Shown piece by piece: positions 54,365-64,000 of a DNA stretch of 64,000 bases; positions within the stretch are counted from its first letter, which is position 1, and every line of letters starts with the position of its first letter. The notes beneath the pieces are model-generated. The model did no database searches and was not told where the DNA came from. It saw only the letters and a list, made by a program, of their open reading frames with translations. The translations under genes and the position numbers were made by a program. Source of the stretch: Bagarius yarrelli (taxonomy: Eukaryota > Chordata > Actinopteri > Siluriformes > Sisoridae); NCBI GenBank assembly GCA_005784505.1, contig VCAZ01000070.1, positions 929,501 to 993,500 of the forward strand. The letters are read 5' to 3'.

Positions 54365-56596
54365 CTAGAGAAACAGTATTTAAAGATCATGTTTGAGCGT
54401 TCAGTGAAGTCGCCAGTTTTTTATCCTAGTCTAAACTTGAGCCCCAAGCCCACCTTTTTTTACCCATTTTCACAGATTTTACACCCACATGTGCTGCTGA
54501 GCTTACACTGCACAGTATTTAGCACTGTTTCTCTCACCCAGCTGTTCTGCCAGCAGTCTTCCACTGTCCACAGACACCACCCTCTCCTCCTCCATGTCAC
54601 ATTTGTTTCCAACTAGGATCACCTGGGCATTGTCCCATGAGTAAGTCTTAATCTGAGTTGACCTGAAACACAGCGGACAGTAATGCATCATTAATCGGTT
54701 ATGTCCCAACATCAGAGAATTCAGATCCACCGTAGATGAACAGCTGTTCTGGGCTTTATTTCCATTGTGCCAGTGGCATTTACGACAAACTAAAATCTAT
54801 TTTTTTTTTTACTGTTGCAAAGTCGTTTAAATCATTAATGTGTGTTAAATCATTCATGATTTATGGGTTTTTAAACATTTTAATATTAATTTAGGTAATT
54901 GTTTTTGTGCTTTAAAAATAATCTAAAAACTTGAGAAACATGATGAATGGTGAATAAATGGATGGATGACTCTGTTAGACGGAGGGTTGATGTAGGAGAT
55001 AGATCGACAGACAGACAGACGGATAAAGGGATAAATAAATGGGTTGAATCATTCTTGGCTTTTTAACTTTTATACTCACCAGTCTTGCACAGCAGCAAAA
55101 GACTCCTCATTAGTGATATCATACATTAGGATGAAACCCATGGCCCCACGATAATAAGCTGTAGTGATGGTCCTGTACCGCTCCTGACCTGCTGTGTCCT
55201 GCACAAAAGATATAAAAAAAAGTCTTCAGTGAGTTTTTTTTTTTTTATTCTCCTTGTGTAAACAACCTTTTATATGTCTAGCTATTAGTTAAATGATAAG
55301 TCAATAATATACAGAATAAATATCATTTACAATACAAAAACATATATTGCATTAACAATTTAGCATTTGTTACAGCCCAGAATCACTATCTTATTAGACC
55401 AGATAGACGTGCTAGTAATGATTTAAAATCAAAAGTCTGCCACATGACTGTCGTATAAGTGAAAAGGTCTAAAAGAAGACAAACTGCTGTGGTCTGGTGC
55501 ACCGAGAGCTTTGCATACAGTTGATAACAAGATGTGAGTCCAGGATACGGCCATCTGCAGTAGATGCTTATCTCTCTTTTCCAAAGCCATATGTTTCTCT
55601 TGACAAAGCCCAGACAGTCCCTGTGCTTATTGCGTGTTATATTGTGTTTGTATCTCCAGTCCCTTCTCATTCTCACCAAGGACAACTTACATTAGTCCTA
55701 TTTATGCAACTTTGTAAAGTCAAGGGTCCAGCAATGCCAAATCACTGGTCCTGAGATTTAAAATCATAACCTTCTGATTACCAATTCAATACCCTAACCC
55801 AGTGGTTCCCAAACTGGGGATGCGACCCCTGGGGGTATGGGGTTATAATAAGAAAGGCACAGCTTTTTATAGGGATGCGGCGATATTTCGAAAAAGAAAA
55901 ACGGCCAAAATATAAGACAGAAAATATCCAAAGGCGGCATTTAATTTATCTGTTAGTGTATTCATTCGGATTAATGATCCCAAAAATAAAGAAATTAATT
56001 TATTAAACAACCGAATCAACGCTTATAACAGCAAAACAGTTTAGATTGAATTAGATTGGTTTGAATTGGATTGGATTAGATTAGATTAGATTAGATTAGA
56101 GCCAATGAAATGCAGATTTGCACTTTTAGGTAAATATCGTAGCCCATAAGTAAATTTCAATTGATAATTGATGGCTTTGGTGTTTGGATACAATTACTAG
56201 CCAAGCCAAACTTGTTGTGTTTGTTTGTTTGTTTGTTTGTGTAAAAATCTAACCAGGCTTGGAGTAAGTATATACTAACGCTATAGGTGTTTTTCTTGTA
56301 AGATGTTCAACCTGTAGATTCTACAAAACTGCTTACAGTTTATAAATTAGAGAGATGGAACCGTGGTACTTTACCCAGATCTGCAACTTGATGCTCTTGT
56401 CATTCCTGTACACAGTTTTGACTCTGAAATCAATCCCCACTGTGCTGACGAAGGCGGATGTGAAGGAGTCATCGGCGTAGCGGAAAAGGAAGGATGTTTT
56501 ACCCACACTGCTGTTCCCAATAATCAACAGTTTAAACATGTAGTCAAAGTTTTGATCTGAGTTTTCTTTTTGTTTTCCATCTTGAGTGGCTGCCAT
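54174..56596 (-). CDS. rab3c: Rab3 small GTPase, best match RAB3C
   Basis: Rab3 GTPases act on secretory and synaptic vesicles in regulated exocytosis. Four coding exons on the minus strand (56596-56375, 55198-55080, 54662-54538, 54364-54174) give a clean 218-residue protein, the normal Rab3 length. Motifs in order: P-loop GNSSVGKT, switch I with SFTSAFVSTVGIDF, DTAGQERYRTITTAYYRGAM, NKCDMEEERVV and ETSAKDN, ending in CSC, a di-cysteine CXC site for geranylgeranylation. SFTSAF and FFETSAKDNI match RAB3C better than RAB3A, B or D, and convergent adjacency to PDE4D supports this. The ATG at 56596 sits directly after a TTTAAAG acceptor, so the 5' UTR exon is separate. An in-frame upstream ATG at 56647 lies in intron and is not used. 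Confidence 0.93.
54538..54662 (-). CDS. rab3c: rab3c coding exon 3
   Basis: It encodes STQIKTYSWDNAQVILVGNK then CDMEEERVVSVDSGRLLAEQ plus L. It contains the NKCD guanine-specificity motif. Acceptor GTTTCAG, donor GTGAGA. Confidence 0.95.
55080..55198 (-). CDS. rab3c: rab3c coding exon 2
   Basis: It encodes DTAGQERYRTITTAYYRGAM then GFILMYDITNEESFAAVQD plus two bases of tryptophan. It contains the G3 motif and switch II. Acceptor TTTGTGCAG, donor GTGAGT. Confidence 0.95.
56375..56596 (-). CDS. rab3c: rab3c coding exon 1
   Basis: It encodes MAATQDGKQKENSDQNFDYM, FKLLIIGNSSVGKTSFLFRY and ADDSFTSAFVSTVGIDFRVK, ending KLQIW at a GTAAAG donor, phase 0. It contains the P-loop and switch I. Confidence 0.95.
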
Positions 56597-57426
56597 CTTT
56601 AAAAACACAGGGAAAGAAATGTCATCACACGTTATACATCTGTGCAAAAATATGTTTTAATGTTATAACAGATAGACAAACTTCTTTAAAAGGGGGCTCC
56701 TTATATCATTTGATAAGATTTAACAGCAGTTTAACTACAAGTTGTGTTTTTCGTGGTAAAGTATCGCGATACTACACGGTATTGCAAACTGACCAAACCG
56801 GAAACGGAGTAAAGATTCTTCCTATTTGTTTGCTCAGTGTCGTATTTTAAAACCTCCTGGAAATATTAAAATATTTTTTTTAAAAAGGATTCGTGATATT
56901 TGTTTATAATGTTTAATAAAAGAATACTTGTGATATATTAACCAAATCTTTTTGAAGGAAAAATAAGGAAGTGAAGTTGATAAATATCGCTAGCGGCTAA
57001 CTGCGCCCTCAGCACCGGGAGCTGTCCGTCTTATTACAGGAACGACTCCAGAATTTATTCGGTATTACAGATTAAAATACAGAATCAAAGCTGCAATACA
57101 CAGACTCGGTGTTTTTCACTCTAATCCAGAGTTTGTGTTTTATGAGGATGTTTTACAGACCCGCACTTTTATAAAAGTATCATTATTCCTACATGATTTC
57201 CTTTGTATTCCCACTTTTCCTTTTCTCTCAAACAGGATCACATTTTGTCTCGTAAATTCTTAATTTTAAAGACATATTATATCGCCGATTCAAATAAATA
57301 AGTGTAAAGTCTTTCTTAATATTATAGTAAAGACATAATATCCCTATGTTTAGGCTCTTTTTTAATAAAGCTACCGCCTCTCTGTTTCTACCAAAAAAAA
57401 CCAAACTTCACATTTATCTTCCTTAC

Positions 57427-57640
57427 CTTCCCATATAAATCCATGTCCAGATTTTAACAGACGCTTAAAGACGGGATTGTCTGTTTAAGATCACTCTTTT
57501 GGAGCAGGTGGAGGTTTCGGGAATAAATCTTAAATAGAGATTGATGCTCGCTGTGGACGTCACTAGCGCTCACTCTCCTCCGTATCCATTCAGCCAGGCT
57601 CGAGCTGCGTGTGCTGAACTGCGCATGCGCACCAATAGTA
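57427..57640 (-). promoter_or_regulatory. rab3c: Probable rab3c 5' UTR exon and promoter with a CRE-like site
   Basis: On the minus strand a good donor (GGGAAG|GTAAGG) at 57427 ends a CpG-richer stretch, consistent with a non-coding first exon spliced to the ATG exon. At 57555-57562 the minus strand reads TGACGTCC, a near-perfect cAMP response element. The transcription start is not determinable here. Confidence 0.45.
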
Positions 57641-58283
57641 ACTCGTATATGGATCGTAAGGATGCTTCATCTGTAAATTACACGTACAGCGAATTGTTGT
57701 GCTTTTAAACATATCACAGTAAAATCTATGTTATAAACAAGTGCATTTACATGTATTTATATTTTAGAGTCCACCTGTTTATACAACTATAATGTGTATA
57801 AAATATCGTTTTACAATTATCCTGGCACACGTCTCGGTCAACAGAGCATTAAAGCATATTGCAATTTAACAAAAGCCAATTATATATATATCTATATATA
57901 TAAGCTATTATATATATATCTAGATAGTATATAATTAATTCCAACCAAAATGAGCAAACAATTAACAAAACTGTAAGACTGTTACATGGTAAAAGTAGGA
58001 CGTTATAAGTAAAGCCTTTGTTTCTTTTAAACAAGGGACAGCAGCAATCAAGGCTGACATTTTATAGGCATGAGGACATAGAATTTTGATTATGGTGATG
58101 ATAATAAATATAAAAGATAACCTTTTTTTTTTTTTTCGGCAAGGGAACAAATAATTTTCTAAGCCTCGCACCGCAGCGCACTCTGGTGTCACTGCGCTAA
58201 AAGATTACCCAATAAAAGGTATTAGTGTTATTTATTGTTTGTTGTTCGGGTCTTTTTTTTTTTTCTTTTTCTTCTTTTCTGAC

Positions 58284-58470
58284 TTTACATTTGCAGCATT
58301 TGGCAGACAGCCATTATCCATAGCGACTTACAATATTCCTTGTATACAACTGAGCAATTGGGGGTGAAGGGCCTTTCTCAGGGGGACCAACTAGGTGGGT
58401 GGTCGACTGGGAATAGAACAACAACCTTCGGGTATGGTATCCAACACCTTAACCATGAGCCACACTTCCC
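58284..58470 (-). repeat. SINE family A, reverse copy between rab3c and antkmt
   Basis: Inverted full-length copy followed by a CTT microsatellite. Confidence 0.7.
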
Positions 58471-58566
58471 ACATCTTCTTCTTCTTCTTCTTCTTGCTGA
58501 TTATTATTATATATTTTATTATTATTTTAAATTATTATGAGATATTTTAATTTATTATTTTCTGGC

Positions 58567-58775
58567 ACAAAAACAAAGTCAAAAACATGCCTGTTTGGTT
58601 GATTGGTAATTTTAAATTGCCTTCAGGAGTGTGTGTGTGTGTGTGTGTGTGTGTGGCCCTGCGATAGACCTGTCCAGAGTGGCCCCTTTCACCCAATGAC
58701 AGCTGGGACAGATTCCAGCAGATCCCCATGACCCTGATTAGGAATAAGCGGGTATAGACGATGGATATAGATTGA
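58567..58775 (+). repeat. HE1-like SINE, 3' part with GT microsatellite
   Basis: ACATGCCTGTTTGGTTGATT, a (GT)n run at 58628-58654, GACAGCTGGGACAGATTCCA and GAATAAGCGGGTATAGACGA match the copy at 37262. Confidence 0.65.
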
Positions 58776-58799
58776 TGGATGGGTCACTACCCAGTTGCC

Positions 58800-58878
58800 T
58801 TTCTTTCCCAGACATGTGTGACGCTATGGTGCAGCCACGCCCACTTGGCTCGAGGCTCATGGGAAACGTTGTTTTCAA
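58800..58878 (+). other. antkmt: Possible antkmt 5' UTR exon
   Basis: The ATG exon begins at an acceptor, so a non-coding first exon is expected. A CpG-containing stretch with CACGCCC ends at a good donor (TTTTCAA|GTAAGT) at 58878. The start is a guess. Confidence 0.35.
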
Positions 58879-59549
58879 GTAAGTCACCGCGCAGTTTCTT
58901 TAAAAGCTCAGAGTTGAAAGTTGTGTGTATATTATTTCCACCGTGGACGCTTTTGCGATATGCTTTTTCCTCTTTTTTATCTAAACTAATGTTGCGTGTC
59001 TAATGTCAGCTTATCAGGAATGGCGTATACATGTAGTATCCAGCGGCTATAACAAACAATACACGTTATCGAGGTAACATCTGCATGTTTTATGCATAAT
59101 TTATCCCGTGTAATGTGCGTGTTCACTTTATTCTCGTGTGCTTGAGGTTTGTAGTGTTTTGGGACTATTTTGTCGTCCAAACTTTTCCAGTCTGTTAGAA
59201 GAGTAAACACGCAGTTCTGCCGCCCTCTGCTGGATAAAATATGTATTTACATGATAATTGTTACACATAAAACGTGTTTAAGGAATCCAAGACTTACTAA
59301 AAACAGAACTATAATTAAAAAAATGTATTGTTTCTATAAAATAACTATTAACTATATATAAATTTTCATTCAAGCGTTTGTTTTTTTTGTTTTATAGTGT
59401 AGTGTAGTTTAATTCATGTCTTGTACCTCCTTATGGTTGTCATACTGAGCTGCAGATTTGCCCGATGGGATAAAGGGTCTAAAACAGTACCTGGGTTTTC
59501 TAATGCACCCTTTTTTATGCATTTTAGTCTTTTTAAGAAGGAGAGGATC

Positions 59550-59710
59550 ATGGAGGACCCTGTTGATGTTACTATGAAGACAGAATATTACATCATTCTC
59601 ACGAAAAGCCGATTGTCATGGCTGCATCAGGTGCTATGCTCATGGCCTCTTACGGAATTTGGACAGTTTTTGCACTGCCTGGATTTCGAAAAGTGCCAAC
59701 AAGCCTGAAG
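59550..59710 (+). CDS. antkmt: antkmt coding exon 1, apparent one-base frameshift
   Basis: The acceptor ATTTTAG ends at 59527 and the donor is GTAAAT. The frame from 59550 reads MEDPVDVTMKTEYY, while the frame that continues into exon 2 reads HEKPIV then the membrane segment from the ATG at 59618. The two ATGs are 68 bases apart, so a single missing base between about 59580 and 59605 would explain the break. Translation from 59618 would still keep the membrane anchor. Confidence 0.7.
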
Positions 59711-61801
59711 GTAAATAGCTTTTAAAACTCATGAACAGGTTTTCATTATATTCACTCTTTGCATTATTAAGATTTTTTATTATATAATAAAAAAAAAAAA
59801 AATTCTATTCAAAATTTATATTATTATATTTACAAATAGCTGTGATGTGAGATTTGCTAGCAGATCTTTATTTATCTGCACTAGGGACATTTTCACATGA
59901 ACTGTTTTTCCAGTTTATAATAATAATAATAATAACATCGACAATAGTTATAATAATGAATTAATAAAAAGTAGTTTTTATATGCCGAGTGGCCACAAGG
60001 GGGGCAAGTAGATTCTAAGGGCCCACACACTTTGGGGCCCCCGTAGATCTCTTTTATTAGTAGCAATAATACTGCAGAATGGGGCTGTTAGGGGACCCAA
60101 AAATGCTCTATCCTGTTCTGCTGTATGGTGTAGGTGCCGTATTTGCCCTCGAGCAGTGTGCAGACACAGAATGTTATAAGGCTCCTGCAGGGCAGACGAG
60201 GCTGTCTGGCTGATCTGGGTTCTGGGGACGGAAGACTGGTAAGTTACTGAAACAGAAAAGTCACAATATATCAAAGATAAGTAAAAAGTTGAGTTCATTT
60301 AGAAATGATCCACACACCACCCATAAACAGCTATAAGCAATGCTATAACATCACTAATACATTTGATTACCAATTTTTTTTGTACAAATTTGTACACTTT
60401 AATTGATAATAATGTAAAGAAAATCCAAAGACATTGTACATGTGCCTAATGGTGACGGTGTGCTCGATGGGCCGGAGGTGAAAGTTAAAAGATTAGACGA
60501 AGAATCAGCACATGTAAACAGGACAAAATATAAGAGTGTAACTGATTTTATCTATAAAATTCTTTTATATCTTTTGCATTTATTTGTATGTGATATTGCT
60601 CTGTTGTACTTTTTTGGGTTATTATTTTTGTGGGTTTCTTATAGTTTTTGTAGACTTGATTTTAATAATTACATTTTGTAATTTTTCCATTAACAAAACC
60701 TGCTGTAAAATATAAAATGACAAATTTTACAATTTCTAGGTAAAGGTATATGTTTCCAAAGTAATAAATAAAAAATAATAATGTGTGCATTATATGACAT
60801 TTAGAATAAGTGTGCCTAGTTTTAGATCAGACATAGACAGACTCTGATCATGCGCTATTATTCTGTGATTTATGTTCTGTCAATTTGTTTGCAGGTGTTT
60901 GCTGCCTCGTCATTGGGCTTTCAGTGTACAGGCTTTGAAATAAACTCCATTTTGATAGGCTATGCCAGAGCCAGAGCACGGTGGATGGGAATTCCAACTT
61001 CCACAGCAAGATTTGTGAACGAGGATTTCTGGAAGGTATTCTGAGATAAAACAACTGTGCAGAATGCAGAAGTGCAAGGTATAAATGTTTACAGTTTATG
61101 TCCAAAAGTATGTCCATCCAAATGTTGATTTCCCCCAACAATGCTGTTATCCATATACAAGTTTAGAATTATAGGGCCAGAACCTCACAAAATAGATCAG
61201 ATTAGATTAAATACAATCTAATTTAATTAAATTTGTGAGGGCTTGGCCCTATAATCAAGTTGCTATATGGACAAGACCGTTATATGTGTATAACGGCAGG
61301 TGTCCACATACTTTTGCTATATACATAATATCTCTAGTGAGTAAACCACAAATTGGAGGTATGTGTGTTAATCCATACAATTCATGGCGAATTCTTGAAT
61401 GTGTGTGTAATTTTCCGATATTTCACAGACTGATTTGTCGCAATACAAGAACGTGACTGTCTTCTTGGCACCTGGAGTGGTACGTTTCAGCAGATGAAAT
61501 AGGAATCAAGTCAAGCAACAGTAAATCTGCTAAATGTAAAGATAATTTTAAAAAAGGAATGACATTTAGAGCATGAGTCACAAATGCTTACACATATTGT
61601 GGTTTTTTTGCCATATTCCGTGAGATGGAAGTGCTCGGCAGGAAGTTAGAGCAAGAGTTGGCTCATGATGCCAGAGTGATCGCCTGTCGTTTCCCATTCC
61701 CCCACTGGCACGCTTCGGGGTCACAGGGACAAGGACTGGACCAGGCCTGGGCCTACGACATGGCTACAGTTCACAAGCCTTTCAATACTACTGCCGAATG
61801 A
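59550..61801 (+). CDS. antkmt: FAM173-family mitochondrial lysine N-methyltransferase, ANTKMT-like, with an N-terminal frameshift
   Basis: ANTKMT methylates a lysine of the mitochondrial ADP/ATP carrier; its sister ATPSCKMT methylates ATP synthase subunit c. Five coding exons were assembled by phase: 59550-59710, 60134-60238, 60895-61035, 61429-61479 and 61625-61801. They give a membrane segment (MAASGAMLMASYGIWTVFAL, then PGFRKVP), SAM motif I DLGSGDGRL, the acidic post-I motif GFEIN, then NEDFWK, NVTVFLAPGV and RVIACRFPFPHW..GLDQAWAYD. The membrane segment and VFLAP fit ANTKMT best; RFPFPHW is also seen in ATPSCKMT, so some doubt remains. The start MEDPVDV at 59550 looks like the family N-terminus but is one base out of frame with the rest; the first in-frame ATG is 59618, giving 188 aa. 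Confidence 0.82.
60134..60238 (+). CDS. antkmt: antkmt coding exon 2 with SAM-binding motif I
   Basis: It encodes VPYLPSSSVQTQNVIRLLQG then RRGCLADLGSGDGRL between GTGTAG and GTAAGT. DLGSGDGRL is the glycine-rich SAM motif of seven-beta-strand methyltransferases. Confidence 0.88.
60895..61035 (+). CDS. antkmt: antkmt coding exon 3
   Basis: It encodes VFAASSLGFQCTGFEINSIL, IGYARARARWMGIPTSTARF and VNEDFWK. GFEIN holds the acidic residue expected to bind the SAM ribose. Acceptor TTTGCAG, donor GTATTC. Confidence 0.9.
61097..61325. mobile_element. antkmt: Palindromic fold-back MITE in antkmt intron 3
   Basis: The ends read TGTCCAAAAGTATGTCC and TGTCCACATACTTTTG, which are inverted copies. Inner arms ATTATAGGGCC and GGCCCTATAAT continue the symmetry almost to the centre, at about 61205. 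The ends are related to the interspersed repeat near 44337 and 62440. Confidence 0.55.
61429..61479 (+). CDS. antkmt: antkmt coding exon 4
   Basis: A 51-base exon encoding TDLSQYKNVTVFLAPGV between TTTCACAG and GTACGT, phase 0 at both ends. Human ANTKMT has a closely similar NVSVFLAPSV segment. Confidence 0.88.
61625..61801 (+). CDS. antkmt: antkmt last coding exon
   Basis: It encodes MEVLGRKLEQELAHDARVIA, CRFPFPHWHASGSQGQGLDQ and AWAYDMATVHKP to a TGA at 61799. Acceptor CCGTGAG after a T-rich tract. It carries the conserved RFP-P-W and WAYD motifs of the FAM173 family. A possible poly(A) signal AATAAA lies near 62046. Confidence 0.9.
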   Translation: MEVLGRKLEQELAHDARVIACRFPFPHWHASGSQGQGLDQAWAYDMATVHKPFNTTAE

Positions 61802-62439
61802 ATATTTACAAAAACACAACAGTTTACTGAAATTAAGTAAATCCTACACGTATTTTAAATCAGTAACATATGTGGAAGCAAAAATATTAGAAGCTACAAT
61901 TTAGAATGTTTTGTGGTGAATACTGTTTATACACAATAAGAAAACCTGTTAAATCATTTTGGGAAAATATACAACAATAAGGAAACATTTAAATTCCAGT
62001 AAAGCTTTAAAATCTTCATTAAAATAGAAAACTACACAACGTGTACAATAAAAACAATTTTTATTTAAGCTTTTCAGCCCAATTTTGCCTTTAAAACCAT
62101 GTCGTGTGGGCCTAAAAATGGCAAAAATGACACAAAAGTACAGACTTCCTTTTGGGTTCAGATTTTGATCCAAGAGACATTTTGATAGGTATTGGTGTGT
62201 AAATTTGGGTACAAATTTTCAAACATGAAGCGTGAGGCGTGTTTTTAATTAAAAGTTTATAGGTGGTGTATCGAGCCATCCTTCAGAAAGGTGTGTAAAA
62301 CATAATATAAAATCAGTAATAATGAAAATAAATGGTTTTAGATTAAATGACATTTGCATCTTGATTAAATTCATCTACTAGAACAGACAGCAGATTAAAA
62401 ATAAAGGACATATAAGAGACGCCAGTTTATGGACACTTT

Positions 62440-62750
62440 ACCAGGACACCCACATAAGTGTGTCTTCCCACAAAGTTGGAAGCTCGTAGTTGTCTAGAAT
62501 GTGTATGTTGTAGCATTACATTATTTCTTTACTTGAACTACTTTGAGAGACTGAAACACTGTTCCAGCATGACCGTGAATCTCTGTGCACAAAACCCCTG
62601 TGGGGGTTATGAGGAAATGTTATGGTTGGAGTGGACAAACTGAAAGTGTCCTAACCTAAACCCCACTAAACTAAATGTACTGGAACTGCAACCCAAACCC
62701 CCATAACCAACATTAGTGCTCGCTAATACTATTGTGAATAAATGAACAAA
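62440..62750 (-). repeat. Interspersed repeat family B, copy 5
   Basis: Shares ATGTTGTAGCATTACATTAT and ACATTAGTGCTCGCTAATAC with copies 1 and 3. It lies downstream of antkmt. Confidence 0.5.
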
Positions 62751-62850
62751 TCATTACAGATACACTTCACTGCATGATGGAAAGACCGTTATATATGTAG
62801 TGGCTTGTCTCACAGGTAGCACAGGTTAGCACTTAGCCTCTGTGACATGT

Positions 62851-63144
62851 CTATGATATCTCATTTAGCTGAATTAGTACATCTGTATGACATTTTCTTC
62901 TTTTTGGAATAAATAAATATAATTTAAAATCCTCTCCATGTGGTGCGTCATGTGGCTCACAGTCATTACCCAGAGCATGAGCCAGCTTCATAAGATCAGT
63001 TGATGGCAGACACACTTCATCTGTGTCTATTGTCTCATCTTTCCATGGGCCATCTGCTGCCATCAACCCATCATGAACAAAAACATAGACAATATCACTG
63101 CAGATGCAGTGACACAACTCCAAAATGTGCAGATAAAGGACCAG
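62851..63144 (-). CDS. Unrecognised candidate last coding exon
   Basis: Reading from 63144 down, an open frame of about 97 codons starts LVLYLHILELCHCICSDIVY, continues VFVHDGLMAADGPWKDETID and ends KRRKCHTDVLIQLNEIS and TAG. Just upstream on the minus strand are a perfect branch-point-like TACTAAT and an acceptor-like ATCTCAG. Residue composition looks protein-like rather than random, but I do not recognise a family. A first ATG within it lies at 63123. It could be the 3' exon of a gene continuing beyond the window, or a transposon remnant. Confidence 0.25.
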   Translation of the reverse strand: MVLYLHILELCHCICSDIVYVFVHDGLMAADGPWKDETIDTDEVCLPSTDLMKLAHALGNDCEPHDAPHGEDFKLYLFIPKRRKCHTDVLIQLNEIS

Positions 63145-63751
63145 CTGAGATGCTTTAAGATCATTAGTAGTGGAATGGGTATTTTTTCAAATAGTCTTAC
63201 ATAACATTAACCACAAGGTGATGCTCCGTTGCTTTAGTTTAGTTGAGCAGCACACAATAAAAGGACATCATCGAAAACCCCTTACATGTCTGACAGGAAA
63301 TAAACTCTAATTATTATGACACTTCATAAAATGACTTAAAAGTGCTGAATAAACTAAAAAAAACACAACCCAGCCTATTAAGAGTGTATATCCAGATATA
63401 CTTTATTATTGCTTTAATAAGCAACTAGTTTTTTGCTTGTAAAATATGCTATACCTCACTATACGAAACATGCTTTTAAACATGAAATGCAATTTATTGC
63501 ATACTATTGCATATAACATAAGAAAGATGCAGCCATTTCTAATTTTAGAAGCTAAGTGCTTGTTCAGTTCTTTGTTGTTTCTAGTTGACTGCAACTCGCT
63601 TTTGGCAGGTTCCTCCTTTGATCCCCTGCAGCTAAACCGAAATGGATTAAGGATTTTTTCATCTTTTCCAATTCTTCCACATTTCCCCCATATCGGCCTT
63701 CTCTCTGCTGGCTGTTTTTAAGCTGCCAGATGCCAGCCCAAATCTTACTCC

Positions 63752-63925
63752 CACAGTCCAAAACATGTATGTTAGGTTGATTGGTGATTCTAAATCGCCC
63801 ATAGGAGTGTGTAAGTGATGGACTGGCCTTTTCTGAGACAGCTGGGACAGACTCCAGCAGATCCCTGTGACCCCAAATTAGGAATTAGGGAATAAGCGGG
63901 TATAGAATATGAATGAATTAATGAC
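63752..63925 (+). repeat. HE1-like SINE, 3' part
   Basis: TGTATGTTAGGTTGATTGGT, GACAGCTGGGACAGACTCCA and GGAATAAGCGGGTATAGAA mark it. Confidence 0.65.
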
Positions 63926-63927
63926 TA

Positions 63928-64000
63928 CACTTGAGCAATTGAGGATTAAGGGCTTTGATCAGGGGCCCAACAGTGATAACTTGGTGGTGCTGCGAAATAA
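63928..64000 (-). repeat. SINE family A, cut by the window end
   Basis: GAGCAATTGAGGATTAAGGG and CAGGGGCCCAACAGTG are the inverted body of family A. Confidence 0.6.

Larger units (their letters stand above)
61802..64000. other. Region downstream of antkmt
   Basis: Holds a family-B repeat, the unrecognised minus-strand candidate exon, an HE1-like SINE and a truncated family-A SINE. Nothing else supportable. Confidence 0.45.

Noticed and set aside
56597..56647. Upstream in-frame ATG (MHRCITCDD) for rab3c
   Set aside because: It lies upstream of the TTTAAAG acceptor, in intron; the family start matches the ATG at 56596.

Overview
This window is vertebrate nuclear DNA, almost certainly from a teleost fish. 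It is AT-rich, has short exons with GT/AG introns, and carries many fish-type tRNA-derived SINEs and small DNA-transposon relics. The dominant SINE (tail reading like 'gtaagtcgctctggataagg') and a second SINE ending in 'accaataaag' resemble repeats I associate with catfishes and related otophysans. That placement is inference, not proof.

The first ~49 kb belong to one plus-strand gene, a cAMP-specific phosphodiesterase 4D (pde4d). The shared exons lie at 27.8-49.0 kb: UCR1 (27828-30383), UCR2 (34076-43197), a linker exon (43584-43759) and the catalytic exons with the acidic C-terminus (43849-48977). Alternative first exons are interleaved with them. A PDE4D9-type long-form start is at 21453, a PDE4D1-type short-form start at 33940 and a PDE4D6-type super-short start at 40972. 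Two further phase-compatible but unrecognised candidates are at 11331 and 16984. Long forms carry UCR1 and UCR2 with the PKA site RRESF, short forms lack most of UCR1, and the super-short form begins within UCR2. Two consecutive catalytic exons (46866-47013 and 47110-47229) are recognisable but carry about ten single-base deletions. All other pde4d exons are clean, so this is either a badly sequenced patch or real local damage.

Downstream and tail-to-tail with pde4d is a complete minus-strand RAB3 GTPase gene (four coding exons, 54174-56596, 218 aa), best assigned as rab3c. The pde4d/rab3c pair matches the known convergent arrangement in mammals. Head-to-head with rab3c is a plus-strand lysine methyltransferase gene of the FAM173/ANTKMT type (five coding exons, 59550-61801). 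Its first coding exon shows an apparent one-base frameshift ahead of the membrane segment. A candidate coding exon of unknown identity lies on the minus strand at 62851-63144.

The remaining sequence is intron or intergenic DNA holding SINEs, MITE-like elements, LINE 3' fragments, a hAT BED-finger relic, microsatellites, a telomere-like minisatellite (7480-7770) and a purine-rich minisatellite just upstream of the PDE4D9-type promoter (20640-21260). I see no rRNA, functional tRNA, CRISPR array or prokaryotic system.
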